A stretch of 64,000 bases of DNA from Neoechinorhynchus agilis (GCA_051530055.1 CM121342.1:4464001-4528000), one strand, 5' to 3'; counted from the stretch's first letter, positions 22,290-34,270 are shown. A program made the numbers and translations. The notes: a model not told the origin generated them from the sequence alone.

Positions 22290-22665
22290 GTGTGGATTAC
22301 TGGCCACGTACATCACCCGCGATTCCACAACGATATTTTCCCACATTCATCATTGCCATCCGATGAGTAACTTTATCCATCTCTCGATCTTCTATAACAT
22401 CTCGCCAAATTCTATTTGGGCGCTTCATTCGCTTCTTCTTAGAGTTAAGCAAAGGTTTCATCTAAAAAAGGAACTAAGAAATAGAGAACTCAGTCATATC
22501 GAGAAGATCCATGGTAAATTTTGACTTGTGGTTAAGATTCATTTTATAGTTCGCGAAATATTTCGAAAGGGAGAAAACTTCGCCTTCTCTCAATTATTGC
22601 TTGTAAGTTAACTGGGTGATTATTTTCACCACGAGTGAAAATAGAGAACTATTCGATGGTCAATG
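22290..22665 (-). pseudogene. Inverted partial copy of the 57.5 kb gene
   Basis: Bases 22310-22490 are the reverse complement of roughly 57420-57610, covering the acceptor and the first ~50 codons of the basic 124-aa protein. A further piece (GAGAACTATTCGATGGTC at ~22644) matches the flank at 57413-57430. The 3' half of the gene is missing. Confidence 0.8.
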
Positions 22666-23038
22666 GCTTTGGTTATCGGCAATTTTTTTTGAACGCCACT
22701 CGTTTCCAACGAATCATCGTTTTGCGGCGGCTAACAACGATGGATTCAATCACGACATTCGTCATCGTCGTTTACCAAAGCGTCTCTTGTTTTTCCAAAG
22801 TCACCTTGATTTTCCGTGCCGCTTGTTCTTAGCTCCATAACCAAAAGTTCGTTGCTTTCATTCAAAGAAATTCTTCTCTCTTTAGCGAATAGATTGTTTG
22901 TTCATAAATCATGATTAAAAGTAATTAGAGTAGCCAATCACAGCTCTCGCTCTTACCCTTTATTCATCATCTGGAAGAAAATGTTCATCTCTTTTTTTAG
23001 ACTTGAAACGTTCATTTTTGATCATCCAACGATATTGA

Positions 23039-23543
23039 ATGGCGGCTGAACGAAGGCTTCGTAAGGAATTGATGGGTTTCATGACTGATCCTCCATCGGG
23101 GATGAGCATCGATACGGATGCCGTAGAACGAAACATTTACTTATGGCTCATAAAAGTGAAAGGAGCATCGGGGACGTTATTTGAAGGCGAAGAGTTCATT
23201 CTAAAGTTCGTATTTTCTCATCAATATCCATTCGAAGCACCGTCGGTTCTCTTCACCGGAGACAGTGTTCCGATGCATCCTCATATCTACTCAAACGGAC
23301 ACATTTGTTTATCCATTCTGTATTCGTATTGGTCGTAGTCGGGGTTGGGCGCCTAAAACGATCAATGCCATCTACGATGATTGGTCGCCGGCATTGTCCG
23401 TCGAATCTGTGTGTATGAGCATTCTCAGTATGCTCTCATCGTGCAAAGAAAAAGCTCGACCGCCGGACGATAAACTTTATGTAGCCAGATCATCCGGTGA
23501 TCCGAGACAAACACGATGGTGGTTCCATGACACTTCTGTATGA
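23039..23543 (+). CDS. UBE2W: Ubiquitin-conjugating enzyme E2 W
   Basis: UBE2W is the E2 that attaches ubiquitin to disordered N-termini of proteins. The first exon (23039-23320) encodes RRLRKELMGFMTDPPSGM through FSHQYPFEAPSVLFTG and HPHIYSNGHICLSIL, including the catalytic Cys of the HICLSIL motif. The second (23373-23543) continues YDDWSPALSVESVCMSI, LSMLSSCKEK.RPPD and ends RWWFHDTSV, all family-typical. The two match the family gap-free only if 23321-23372 is removed: a 52-nt intron without GT-AG ends. A 19-nt GT-AG intron (23319-23337) would also keep the frame but would insert 12 extra residues right after the active-site loop. A TTTTTTTAG acceptor lies ~40 bases before the ATG. Confidence 0.92.
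23321..23372 (+). other. Putative non-canonical intron with paired ends (UBE2W)
   Basis: The family alignment puts the insertion between LSIL and YDDWSP. The boundaries are ambiguous by two bases (TA repeated on both sides) and none of the options gives GT-AG. Five bases inside the left end, GTATTGGTCGT (23326-23336) pairs over 11 contiguous positions, two of them G-U, with ACGATCAATGC (23358-23368), which ends four bases before the right boundary. Confidence 0.6.
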
Positions 23544-23679
23544 GAGCGAGAGACTACTTGTACGAGTGAGTCCTTAGATAAAAATATACGGTCTCTCGGT
23601 CTTTTTCTATTTTTGTTCAAATTAAATACGAACATTTTTACCAGCATCGGAATTTTGAGCTTTGATTAGGAGACTTTTC

Positions 23680-25175
23680 GTCATGAAGAAAAAGCCCTAG
23701 ACGATTTGGACAGTTTTCCTTTTTAAAAAAGTCCAAGATTTCTACCCAGAATGGGAACAAAGTTATCCGAAAAAAAAAGAGGTTAATTCGAATCGTAATT
23801 TTTTTTCAACCGATCAACAATTACGCCAAGTCTTTCATTATAACGAGACTTTTTAGGGGAGGAAAAGCGTTGAACAATTTGGACAGTTTTCCTTTTTAAA
23901 GTCCAAGATTTCTACCCAGAATGGGAACAAAGTTATCCAAAAAAAAGAGAGGTTAATTCGAATCGTAATTTTTTTTCAACCGATCAACAATTACGCCAAG
24001 TCTTTCATTATAACGATACTTTTCGTCATCAAGAAAAAGCGCTGGACGATTTGGACCGTTTAACGCCCGAGATTTCTATGCCAAATGGGAACAAAGTTAT
24101 CCGAAAAAAAGAGAGGTTAATTCGAATTGTAATTTTTTTTCAAACCGAAAAACAATTACGCCAAGTCTTTCATTATAACGATACTTTTCGTCATGAAGAA
24201 AAAGCGCTGGACGATTTGGACCGTTTAACGCCCGAGATTTCTATGCCAAATCTGAACAAAGTTATCCAAAAAAAAGGGGTTAATTCGAATCGTAATTTTT
24301 TCAATCCGATCAACAATTACGCCAAGTCTTTCATTATAACGAGACTTTTGGGGAGGAAAAGCGTTGAACAATTTGGACCGTTTTCGGTTTAACGCCCGAG
24401 ATTTCTATGCCAAATGGGAACAAAGTTATCCGAAAAAAAGAGAGGTTAATTCGAATTGTAATTTTTTTCAAACCGAAAAACAATTACGCCAAGTCTTTCA
24501 TTATAACGATACTTTTCGTCATGAAGAAAAAGCGCTGGACGATTTGGACCGTTTAACGCCCGAGATTTCTATGCCAAATCTGAACAAAGTTATCAAAAAA
24601 AGGGGTTAATTCGAATCGTAATTTTTTCAATCCGATCAACAATTACGCCAAGTCTTTCATTATAACGAGACTTTTTAGGGGAGGAAAAGCGTTGAACAAT
24701 TTGGACCGTTTTCGGTTTAACGCCCGAGATTTCTATGCCAAATGGGAACAAAGTTATCCGAAAAAAAGAGAGGTTAATTCGAATTGTAATTTTTTTTCAA
24801 ACCGAAAAACAATTACGCCAAGTCTTTCATTATAACGATACTTTTCGTCATGAAGAAAAAGCGCTGGACGATTTGGACCGTTTAACGCCCGAGATTTCTA
24901 TGCCAAATGGGAACAAAGTTATCAAAAAAAGGGGTTAATTCGAATCGTAATTTTTTCAATCCGATCAACAATTACGCCAAGTCTTTCATTATAACGAGAC
25001 TTTTTAGGGGAGGAAAAGCGTTGAACAATTTGGACCGTTTTCGGTTTAACGCCCGAGATTTCTATGCCAAATGGGAACAAAGTTATCCGAAAAAAAGAGA
25101 GGTTAATTCGAATTGTAATTTTTTTTCAAACCGAAAAACAATTACGCCAAATCTCCTTTATTATGAAATCCTTTG
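23680..25175. repeat. Tandem array, ~165-bp unit, about 9 copies
   Basis: The motif CAATTACGCCAA(G)TCTTTCATTATAACGA recurs roughly every 150-165 bp. In one frame each unit reads like protein (KALDDLDR, then FNARDFYAKWEQSYPKK, then QLRQVFHYNDTF), but unit lengths vary by indels in the A-runs and T-runs. So the frame shifts between units. Two unit types alternate (CATGAAGAAAAAGCGCTGG versus GGGGAGGAAAAGCGTTG). It may derive from a coding exon but is not a continuous gene now. Confidence 0.85.
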
Positions 25176-25674
25176 AGGACATTAGTACGTTCCTTCGGCA
25201 TATAATCTTTATACTCAACAATCACAGACCTTGTTTTCAACGACCTCGGCTAAGTGAAAAGTGAAACTCGTTCGATATATTTAGGACAGTCAGTGGTGAA
25301 GTTCATATTCGTGCTTTGTGCTTAAAGCGAATTCAGACGTGTTTTTTATTGTATATTTTACTGAAAATCTTTTTTTTCATATAAAAAAGTGTAGAGCACT
25401 AACAGCCAAATTGTATGAGCGTGATACGGTCAAAAATTGAACAACTCTCATGTATTATTCTTTAAAGATCGAGATTTAGGTTTCTCATGTTTCTACTTCA
25501 CTGCCAAACGGTTTCAAAGTTTTTTCTAGAGTACGAAACTCCTCGCTTATCACTCCACACACACAAAAAAATGACCCATGCATTAAAGTTGTCAATTGAC
25601 TCGAAAACAAACTAGACTTCTCGTTTGGTATATTCTTAAAAGAGTTGAATACGTCTCCGTTATCGCATAAAAAG
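25176..25674. other. Spacer
   Basis: No gene supported. Holds the upstream region of the four-TM protein gene. Confidence 0.4.
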
Positions 25675-26097
25675 ATGGCCAAATGCTGCGGATTTTTCAA
25701 ATCCAAGACGTCCGCGTTCGTATCGACGATAAGTGCGATCATCACGTTGGGTGGATTGTTTATCATCACCGTACCGTTCATCGAATGGCGTCATTTAAAT
25801 GGATCAGTGAAGTTTTACCGATATTTCGTTGAACCTACTCTCGGCCTCTTCGAATTCATTTTCGGTATATTCTCAAATGTTGTTCAACGAAAATGGAACA
25901 AGTTTAAGAAACTGATTTTCATGATCAGCGGTGCAGTCACAACGGGTATTTCACTCGGTTATTATGGATGGATGTTGTCTAGCACTTGGATGCCGGAATC
26001 AAATGCAATTCTGGCCATTCGTATCTGTAGCGAGATTCTATTCGTTCTTAATGCTGCAGTATTGTTTTTGGTACTACGTGCATTTTTCAAGGGATAA
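25675..26097 (+). CDS. Four-transmembrane-segment protein, 140 aa
   Basis: Single exon. The start at MAKCCGFFKSK (25675) is preferred to an upstream in-frame methionine, since it follows AAAAAG directly and gives a short cytosolic Cys-containing N-terminus. Four hydrophobic segments: about residues 13-36 (STISAIITLGGLFIITVPF), 55-70 (TLGLFEFIFGIF), 83-105 (IFMISGAVTTGISLGYYGW) and 116-137 (RICSEILFVLNAAVLFLVL). The topology resembles tetraspan families, but I see no diagnostic motif and do not assign one. Confidence 0.6.
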   Translation: MAKCCGFFKSKTSAFVSTISAIITLGGLFIITVPFIEWRHLNGSVKFYRYFVEPTLGLFEFIFGIFSNVVQRKWNKFKKLIFMISGAVTTGISLGYYGWMLSSTWMPESNAILAIRICSEILFVLNAAVLFLVLRAFFKG

Positions 26098-26420
26098 TCA
26101 TGATTCCAAAATAAATGCTTTTTTGACCAAAATCCCGGCGGCTAAAGTGCTCTTTGTTCTTTATTACTTTTACAGAAGCATCATAAATGTAAGTCCTTTA
26201 AAACCAGGACTTTCCAATGGGTCCGTGAAGCTGCCTTCTTTGGAACGACTAATTTATATTTTTCTTGAAATGTTCGGATGTGAAGCCTCTATAAGAATCC
26301 TGTCAAGTTTTTCAATTTTTTTTGATTCGTAAATTCTTTTATTTTACTATTTCGTTTTTCATTCTTGTAAACATCCCGACGTTGCCAGTATACTGGCAGC
26401 GTTCCCTAGCTCGTTGAGCG
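26098..26420. other. 3' flank of the TM gene; perfect 16-bp palindrome
   Basis: AATAAA lies just after the stop (26110). A perfect palindrome TGCCAGTATACTGGCA lies at about 26384-26399. No gene supported. Confidence 0.5.
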
Positions 26421-26424
26421 AGGA

Positions 26425-28290
26425 AATTTCTCAAGCGCGGTTCCCCCCGTCATCCTCTTCGTCCCAAATCGTCGAGGAAATTGAGCGCTGATGGTCCCAA
26501 GGCTCCATGCGTTTCCACGGCAAAAGGCACCAAAGTTTATATATTGTTAGGTCTCACTTTCCTTAATAGTATCGAAGAAACAGTAATGAGCAACGAATTT
26601 ATTTTTTTTACTTCTCTATTTCACATTGTGACTTTCTAAGAACTGTTTCGATCGGTATCAGAGGAATCAAGCGACAACACTAATGTGTCGGGTTTGAAGT
26701 ATTTCCCAGTTAATTGCTTCGAAAATTGAGAAGAGGAAGACAGTATTTGTTAATAAAATTCCTATGATAATAGGTTTTTAATAACAAAAACTAACGAAAA
26801 CACTTTGGTAGTAGAAAAACTGTTAATCGATTTCGCTATTTTAACACAATCTATATCACGTCAGCAGTTACCGCAGCGATAGAATGTCGGTACCCCAAGT
26901 CTCAGGGACACTGCAATCCTTACTGTCTTGTCGGCGAGTACCCACAGAAGCGATTGGATAGCGTTGAACCAAGCACCCGATTTTCTTGTCGAGACTGCCG
27001 CCAATCGAGTTCGGTTCACCAGGTCACGAGAATCTGAAATTAAAGAGTTATGAATTCTCGCTACCCGGGGGGAGTCCCAAAAAGGATTGTTTGCAACCGT
27101 TGACTGGTACCTGCTCGCTGCCCGAATCTCCACACCAAAGATTAGGCGTCTCCACGAAATCTTCATCCAAAATGTAATTCTCGCCAATAAATGAATGAAC
27201 CATTCTATGGCTTGCTTCATTCGATCCCAAATAAGCTGGTAGAGAAATATCGGCTATATTTCGGATAAATAAACCGCCGGACGACACAGGCAAGGACGCT
27301 TGACGCCTTCACCGTCTCGTCTAATTTTGCCAGCGGAATGAAGAGGATGTTCTTGATCAGGAACAGAGTTTCGTGTAAAGATAATTCATCAATTCGTTCA
27401 CATAGCACCGAAAGTTGCGGTTGAAGATTGGCAATCTCTGCTTCAACATTAGAATCAAAAATACAGCTTAATAGAAGACTCAACCGGTCTGGAGTGATCA
27501 ATTCTATCCCGGGGGCCAGGTTCTGAAAATCGTTCACGGTAGCTTGCCTGGACGCTCCACGTCCATCACTAAAATCTCGCATTTCGCAGCATTCAATTAA
27601 ATGAAAAATTTTCTGTCTCCTTCACGAGAGGTTACCCCAGAGCTTGACATCATCCAAGTAAGAGCCCTTAAAGATGGATTGGAGAGTGCGCGACGGGATT
27701 GACTGCGAATGAGAAGGCTTTTGGGCCCAAAGGTTCTCCTTGTTGAAATCCTGTTTCTGACAACGAAACGAGGTCATTGAACAACAAGGGAGTTGCAATA
27801 CGAAATAGCGATATACTTCTGATGTGTGATCTCTGACTTTTTCGAGAAAATCTGCTCGGTGAACTGTGCTGAATGCATTTTTGAAATCACATTTCAAGAT
27901 CACGCACGGCTTTGAGTTTCCGGTGATGATCGTGTGTACAGCAGCCTAACTGAGTAGGCCGAAGCAGTTTCCTTACTTTTTCCGAGATCCTTTTATTTAA
28001 AATTTTTACTATTAAGCGGTGCAGAGTTGTTCTAATTGCAATGGGACGAATCCAACCTTCCTTTTTCTGCGGGTAAACACAAAGATGCGCCGAAAAATAG
28101 CTCAATTGCTTTCGGAATCAACTCTCCCCCTGCGAATTGGTCGACTAAGCGTGCCAATGCATCTTCAAGGGACTAGACAGCGTCACTTACTGAAAAGATA
28201 GTCACATCCTTTAGGCGCTGGGGCCTGAGTCCGTCAAACCCTTTAGCTGATCCGTTAGAAAATGTTGAGTTTGTCATCTTCAATTCTGAT
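26425..28290 (-). mobile_element. Degenerate non-LTR-type retroelement (reverse transcriptase)
   Basis: On the minus strand, read from 28290: SAKGFDGLRPQRLKD, then KKEGWIRPIAIRTTLHRLIVK (RT finger/palm), LKCDFKNAFSTVHR (the RT aspartate block), then a helical region (LSLHETLFLIKNIL, SSVLACVVRRF), then NRTRLAAVSTRKSGAWFNA and RIAVSLRLGVPTFYRCGNC. The end, near 26540-26430, reads VPFAVETHGALGPSALNFLDDLGRRM. This order matches a widespread metazoan RT-like family. Frameshifts and stops break it into at least five pieces, and the zinc/KRPDG segment expected before the end is not found here. Dead copy. Confidence 0.8.
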
Positions 28291-29947
28291 TTTGATGATA
28301 AAACATAAGGAATCGTATCGAAGGAGGAGGATTTAACGACAAACTGCCGACCCGGACGAAAGACAATCGCAAACCAATAGATCAATGGTGGAAAATAACA
28401 GCAACGATACAAGTAAATTGAGTGCTTGAACCTGAAAAGCAACAAAATCAACGTTTATTTGCCGCAACACAATATAAACGATTACGAAGAATTATGAAAC
28501 TGTGCATAAAGGCCAAAGGCGTGTAATTTGCTCAAAGCATTCGAGTTCAAAACAACAACAACAACGTCAATAGTGGAACAATCAATAAAGAAGAAAAGAC
28601 GATTTAATCGACGTTTAACCGTCCTTGAGCATGTCTCTTGCCCTAAAAAACTTTAAAACATCTTTATCCTCCATTGCCTCGAGGATCCAGGATTTCCTTT
28701 TTCAATTGTTGTTTCTCTGATAAAAATTAGAATATTTTCCAAGAGCAAGTCTCGCGCTCGAATATACTTTCGTTTACGGATCAACATTTTCGTTACTTTA
28801 TTCGCCTTTCGTTGCATAAAAACAACAAGGATTTGTATGAAGGTTCAAAAAGAACAAAGAAATATTCTTGTTTCATTTGCCTGAAGCACTGTTAAGACTC
28901 CACGATATAACAATTAAGATTGAAAGTCAATTGATAAGTCTCTGAATCATTAAGATCAACGAACCTTTTAAATAAGCTCTATATTGGTGCCATTATGATG
29001 ATCAATAGGCTGGAAAGATCCAGAGTCAAATGGAAACAGCATTCCTTGATTTAGATGGTCATATTGATCGTCTTTAACAGACTCTTCCTTCACCGACACT
29101 AAGGTCCTTTGATGCAGATGCCTCCGGGTGAGATGAGCATCAAATGTTGAGTTTAAAATCTTGGTTTATTATTTCTTCGTAGATTTCCAGCACTGTAGAA
29201 GGACGAGCTTGAGTTATAAATACAGTTGACTTTAGGATTAATCAAACCACATCGGGACGTGACCGTTTTAGCCGGTTACATTTATTCTGTGTTGAAGTGA
29301 AAGCCTTTTTCACGGCTGATCGTTTTCCTTAGGCATCATGGGATTGATTAATTATAACGCATTTTATTCAAAGTAGAGAAACTATGTCCTTCTCTGGGTC
29401 CTTCTCGTGAGCACTCGAGTTCTGATTTGTCAAACGAATGCGGTTGGTTATTTTGAGGAGGATTACGGGTTCGGTCGAATGGGAATTGGTGGTTATTGTT
29501 TATGGGAGATTTATTTGATTTTGGTTGGTTAAGTTCCGCCGAATCAATTCGCATTTGGAGGATTGAGCATTGGGGAAAAAGAGCGAAGGTATCACTTAAA
29601 CTCTGTACAAAGGAAGGAAACTCACTGATGGCTATCGTCTCCTGGGGATGTATCTGAGAATCCGGACGGGGATGTAAATGGTTCCCTGATCCAAGATATC
29701 GGTGGACTGTGTGCCTAAGAAAAATGATCAGCAGTGAAAAAAGGCTTTCACTTCATATATTTAGAATTTGGTTTTAATAAGTGGCATCGGATTTGACTAT
29801 ATTTGCTTTTTAAAACCATATGAGAAACGGTTGAACACCGCCGGTCTAAACGAATCACACATATTCACACAAACCAACTTCTTCGTCCAATAGAGATGAT
29901 ATATAGGAGACAGCGAGAAAGTTTTAATTAAAGCTAGGTTATTTTTT
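28291..29947. other. Non-coding spacer
   Basis: No gene supported. Short frames lack family features. Several poly-A/T runs and a CAA repeat (~28550). Confidence 0.4.
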
Positions 29948-30904
29948 TTATAAATAACGTGCTCCACGCCAAGTTGCGACAACAGGATAGGACGACGAAA
30001 TAGCTCCAATCCATGTATCACCGGCTAGTTGTTGCATCATTTCGATCAGCATTCTACTGATGCCATTGAGAGACGACCCGCCTCCAACTATGAAGATTGT
30101 TGAATATAGTTCATCTTTCACATCGGATGGACATGATTCAATCACATTGTAACATACCTCATGAAGCCCAGGAAGATATTTTCCAACGATATTCGGCTCA
30201 AAATAGGCTTCCCGTGACAAAACAATGCTTTCGCCTAAGATGTCTTGAATTCCATTCAAATCAAAGTTGTCCACTTGGTCCAAGAACTTCTGCAGATCGT
30301 AAGATTGCTTCATTTCATCTACTTCCTGATGTAAGAAATACTCACCGGATTGGCTGAGAAGATCTTTTATATAAGCTGTAATGTGATACCCGCCAATAGG
30401 GAAAAAGTACGCTAAGTTAAGAGATGGATTTCCAGAAATTATCGGAGTTACTTGAGTGCATCTATCGCCGAAATCGACTACCAAGGTATTCAATAGTCCA
30501 CTTGATGCTGCAGCACACCCGGGCTGGCTTAAGAATCGATATGTGTCCACATTTACGTCACATTTGTTAATAATCGATACTATTTGCTCGCGATCCTCTT
30601 CGTTCGAGAAGATAGGCTCAGCGATAGTTACATCGCATCGATCGTTGTCAACGTTCAAATGGTTTTGAAAAATATACCTCAGAATTTTTTCTAAGTGGTC
30701 TGAGTTTCGAATGACTCCGGCTTGGACGGGATGCAACAAATCTGCGTCGCTACGAAGTGCATCGAATCCAATAAGCCACTTTTGTTGGCTCTCGTCGAAC
30801 GCTGTCACAGTTGGAAACTCCACACTCGGTTCGTCTTCGGTTGAAAATCCAGCCTTGATGTGTGAAGAGCCGATGTCAAGAATGATCTTTGGTAAATCGC
30901 TCAT
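29948..30904 (-). CDS. Divergent actin-related protein
   Basis: 318 codons, one exon. The actin fold signature is visible: phosphate-1 loop IILDIGSSHIKAGFSTED near the start, FPTVTA, then HPVQAGVIRNSDHLEKILRYIF (actin: P...GIV.NWDD....W...F), connecting loop, phosphate-2 region TLVVDFGDRCTQVTPI, and adenosine motif IFIVGGGSSLNGISRML. It ends WRGARYL, where actins have W.GGS(I/Y)LA and then 25 more residues. So it lacks the C-terminal ~30 residues and is short (375 is usual). The residue changes in both phosphate loops suggest it is not a conventional actin; whether it binds ATP is unclear. I cannot assign an Arp subfamily. Confidence 0.8.
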   Translation of the reverse strand: MSDLPKIILDIGSSHIKAGFSTEDEPSVEFPTVTAFDESQQKWLIGFDALRSDADLLHPVQAGVIRNSDHLEKILRYIFQNHLNVDNDRCDVTIAEPIFSNEEDREQIVSIINKCDVNVDTYRFLSQPGCAAASSGLLNTLVVDFGDRCTQVTPIISGNPSLNLAYFFPIGGYHITAYIKDLLSQSGEYFLHQEVDEMKQSYDLQKFLDQVDNFDLNGIQDILGESIVLSREAYFEPNIVGKYLPGLHEVCYNVIESCPSDVKDELYSTIFIVGGGSSLNGISRMLIEMMQQLAGDTWIGAISSSYPVVATWRGARYL

Positions 30905-31453
30905 TGCTTCGGATTCGGGATTGAGAATGCCGCAAAACTAGATGATGGGGGATCCAAAATTATTTACCGTCGTAAATCAGCTCCATTGCGTTATTCTCTT
31001 CCACATCAATAATGAGCGTAAATATCATGTTTTCGACGTTCCGGCAGTAGGCAACAAATGTACTAACGTGCCAATTCCTCAAGTCATTGATTATAATTGA
31101 TTGGGCTTTCCTTTAAAATGTTAAACAATGAACTTGTTTAAGTAAACAGAGTAGATCATATAGTTTTTTTAGGATGGTATTTTTGAGAGAAAACAACAAA
31201 TGCCTTGAATTATGAATTTTAATGTGTCAACTTTCCAGTCAATCCAAACCTTTTTTAAACATTCGCTCAAACTGCCATTATGCTCTTAAGTGAGTTTTTT
31301 TGCTATGTTTAAATGGCTTTAAATAGTACTTTAAAATAAATTCAAAAAAAATTCATAGAGCTTCATTGGTGCATGAAGCCGGACGACTTGGTTTATAAAT
31401 TTACAAACACAAAACAGAATTTCTTTTAACTTTCAACGTACTAACAGGGCACA
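30905..31453. other. Spacer
   Basis: No gene supported. Confidence 0.4.
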
Positions 31454-33250
31454 TTAGTAAAACAGAAAGAGAGTTGATCTAAGCATCGGAATAGCTGAGA
31501 CTATACCACTCAGAGCACCGATTAATCCAAGTACAGCAATGGATATCGGCAGAGCGATTGTGAGCGATCGAAACATGGACGCTTGTGGATTCTGTGTGGA
31601 GGGTTTCTGTTGTTCACGACACCTTTGCTCAATAGAACTGCGATTGACGCATCGATATCCGAATTCCTTTCCGCATGTAATCAAACCTTCCTTGCAATCT
31701 AAATGAAACAGTAATCTTCTAGAAGTGACACTACACATTTCATTGATACCATAGTATTCATTTGAATTCATGCAGAGAATTCTCTTGGTGCTTTGTGGAT
31801 TCACACATCCTAAAGGAACATCCGTCTTGTTTGTACAATCATCAACGTCTACCTTAAATCCGTTAGCTACAATTTCTTTAAGTTTATCTCACCGCATGGA
31901 TCGCTGGACAATGAACACTTTTCACACAGTTTTCGCATACTGGTACATTTGCTGTCCAAATGATTTCCAACACGAATATCAGAGGGAATTGTCGTATTCC
32001 CACATCGGTATTCCTCTTAAAAAGAAATAGAGCAAGTTTTTAGAGCCTTGATTTGGAATCAAACCAGTAAAACTCGCCGAAGATTTTTTACGGAAAAATG
32101 GGATCAAAATTCGATTCAGGCTCGTTTCTTTGTGAATGCATCAATTTTTTTATAGCAAATTTTTGGCATGATTCCTTTGGATCAAATCGTTCGATCGTAA
32201 ATGCATATCAACTTTCTCCAAACAAAATGAATGATTTTCTTTAAGTTTGAAGATTGAACTGTTCATATTTTTGTTTTTTTATGGTGAAGAAATGAAATGA
32301 TGATTTTGGTTTTTAAACTGTTGATTGTTAACCAATTTTCTTAAAAGTATTCGTTGGCCTAATATCTAAACCGAAACGTTCGTTTTGTGTGGGATATGAA
32401 CAACTGGAGTTGTAGTCAAGAATAGAAAAATTTGAAAGCGATATTTCGCGAGCAAGCCTAAATTCAAAGCTCCGAGAAACATTTTTTCATAAACTGAAAC
32501 GTTCGTTTTGTGTGGAATGTGAATAATTGTAGTTGTAGTTATCGTATTTTCTGCCTAAATAGGTAATACGATCACCACAATTCTACCATCCCGAAGGATT
32601 TTCTCTCTCTTTACGATCTTATTTGTTTTAGAAAAACTAATTTTTTAAATTATAAAAACTTACCACATACGTCTCTAGGAACTTGAATATTTGAAATTGT
32701 GTTTGGATGCGGACACATTTCTAAAGAATTGACGAGCGGCACATCAGCGATGTCTAAACTAATGTCATGAGTCCGAAAACAAAATGATTACTAACATTGG
32801 TTTTGTGTTGCCAATGCGCACAGTTCCGTTCTGTTCAAACATTTTCCATTACAAAGCACTGAATTTTGGTCGCAACCTTTTTTTAAAGATTTTATCAACC
32901 CAAAAAAATTCGGTGGATTTTGAAGGCTTACATGCAAATCGCCGTAGGGCGCATGTCGGTCCTGAAGGACATGGAACAAAAACATAATCCAGATCGCATC
33001 CTGGTGAACCAACTACTAAATCTTCTATTGGAGACGAGAATGTGACTGGTTTTTTCTATAAACGGTAGCTTACTGCAAAAACTTCCACAAGTCGCACACA
33101 ATTTCGCTATATCTCTGCACATAACTCCGTCTCCTGATTGGTTACAGTAAAGATATCCATCAGGGCAACCTAAAAGAGAACTCACAAATCAAAATCAATT
33201 TTAGCAATGGTATGAAATTACCGCTGCAAATTGAATGCTCCGATACTGTA
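31454..33250 (-). CDS. Multi-exon cysteine-rich type I membrane protein
   Basis: At least five small exons on the minus strand. Recognisable pieces: ...EHSICSG (33245-33222); GCPDGYLYCNQSG...MCRDIAKLCATCGSFC (about 33169-33075); GCDLDYVFVPCPSGPTC (about 33003-32937); GCDQNSVLCNGKCLNRTELC (about 32880-32806); and a last exon with LDCKEGLITCGKEFGYRCV and a hydrophobic span SLTIALPISIAVLGLIGALSG, ending at 31454. GT-AG introns of about 45-65 nt join them in phase 1, the usual phase for shuffled extracellular modules. Each module has the pattern G-C-x(5-7)-C-x(2-5)-C, loosely like LDL-receptor class A or related nematode repeats. The 5' exons and signal peptide were not located. Likely surface or secretory-pathway protein. 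Confidence 0.6.
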
Positions 33251-34270
33251 AGATCTGGTCGACCAATAATAGAACAATTAAAATTTATTGCAAAGACACC
33301 TTTAAATGAAAAGTATTGAAGTTTAATGGTTGTTTTTTATGCCGAAGAAATTAAAGTGATTTTATTTTGTATTTTTCTCTACTAACAACTTAAGATTGTG
33401 TGCCTCTTCGAAAACAATCGGCAGTTTAAATTAAAATCATTTAATTTCTGTACGCCCTTCAAACAATGAAATTACCGAGGAAACACTGGAGCAGACATAT
33501 GAGTGAAAACATCGTGCCAACTTACAAAATGAACAGTAGCGAATCCTCAACTTATATCCAACCTAGAATGTTGCGTTTTAGTTCAGCCATTTTTAACCAA
33601 ATGCAGCCATCAACATCCATATAGTAAAGTAAACGCGAAGCAGCGACAATTTGTACTAACATTACACTGCGACCTCCGATCGTTGCAGCATTCTTTAAAC
33701 TGCCGTTATAAAAAAAATGCGAAGTAAAAATGAACATTTGCTAAAATGGAAGCATGGTGAGCGACAGTTCATTTTAAAGCGTTGGCACGTAAGAGACGCC
33801 GGAATGAACTAATGAACATTAAAAATAATGAAAAACCTGACAAATACATTGAAAATAGTTTTTTCTAACCTGACATGCAGGTCGTTTTAACAAAAGTTGC
33901 TGAGTAAAATCGGAACTTTGGTAATAAAATTTCTCGAAACAATGTTTTCGTAAAATCCATCCTTCGATCGAAACAATTTATCGCGCTCTAAGCACAGATA
34001 TCAAGGAACTCCAAAACGAGCTTTTTACTTTATAACAATTTCTAATACGCCAAACGCGGTTCAAGTTTTATAAATTTTTGAAAGTTATCAAAGTACTTTG
34101 AGGGAACATTTTCGCTAAGCCGATTTCGATTGTTTCCCTTTGAAGCAATTAAGTCAGGATTCGTTTTTTAAACCAAATTTCTAAGGCTTTTGTTTAGTTT
34201 GCCTATAAAACTAGGAAAAGTTCAATGGGTGTTTCTGAATAAGTGTAAAATGTTGGATTTATTGATCCAT
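33251..34270. other. Spacer; may hide 5' exons of the cysteine-rich gene
   Basis: No exon could be placed with confidence. AT-rich throughout. Confidence 0.35.

Noticed and set aside
22192-22524. 110-codon plus-strand frame at 22.2 kb
   Set aside because: Most of it is antisense to an inverted copy of the 57.5 kb gene.
27048-27293. Independent small gene near 27.1 kb
   Set aside because: It lies within the degenerate RT element and shows its C-terminal motifs in neighbouring frames.
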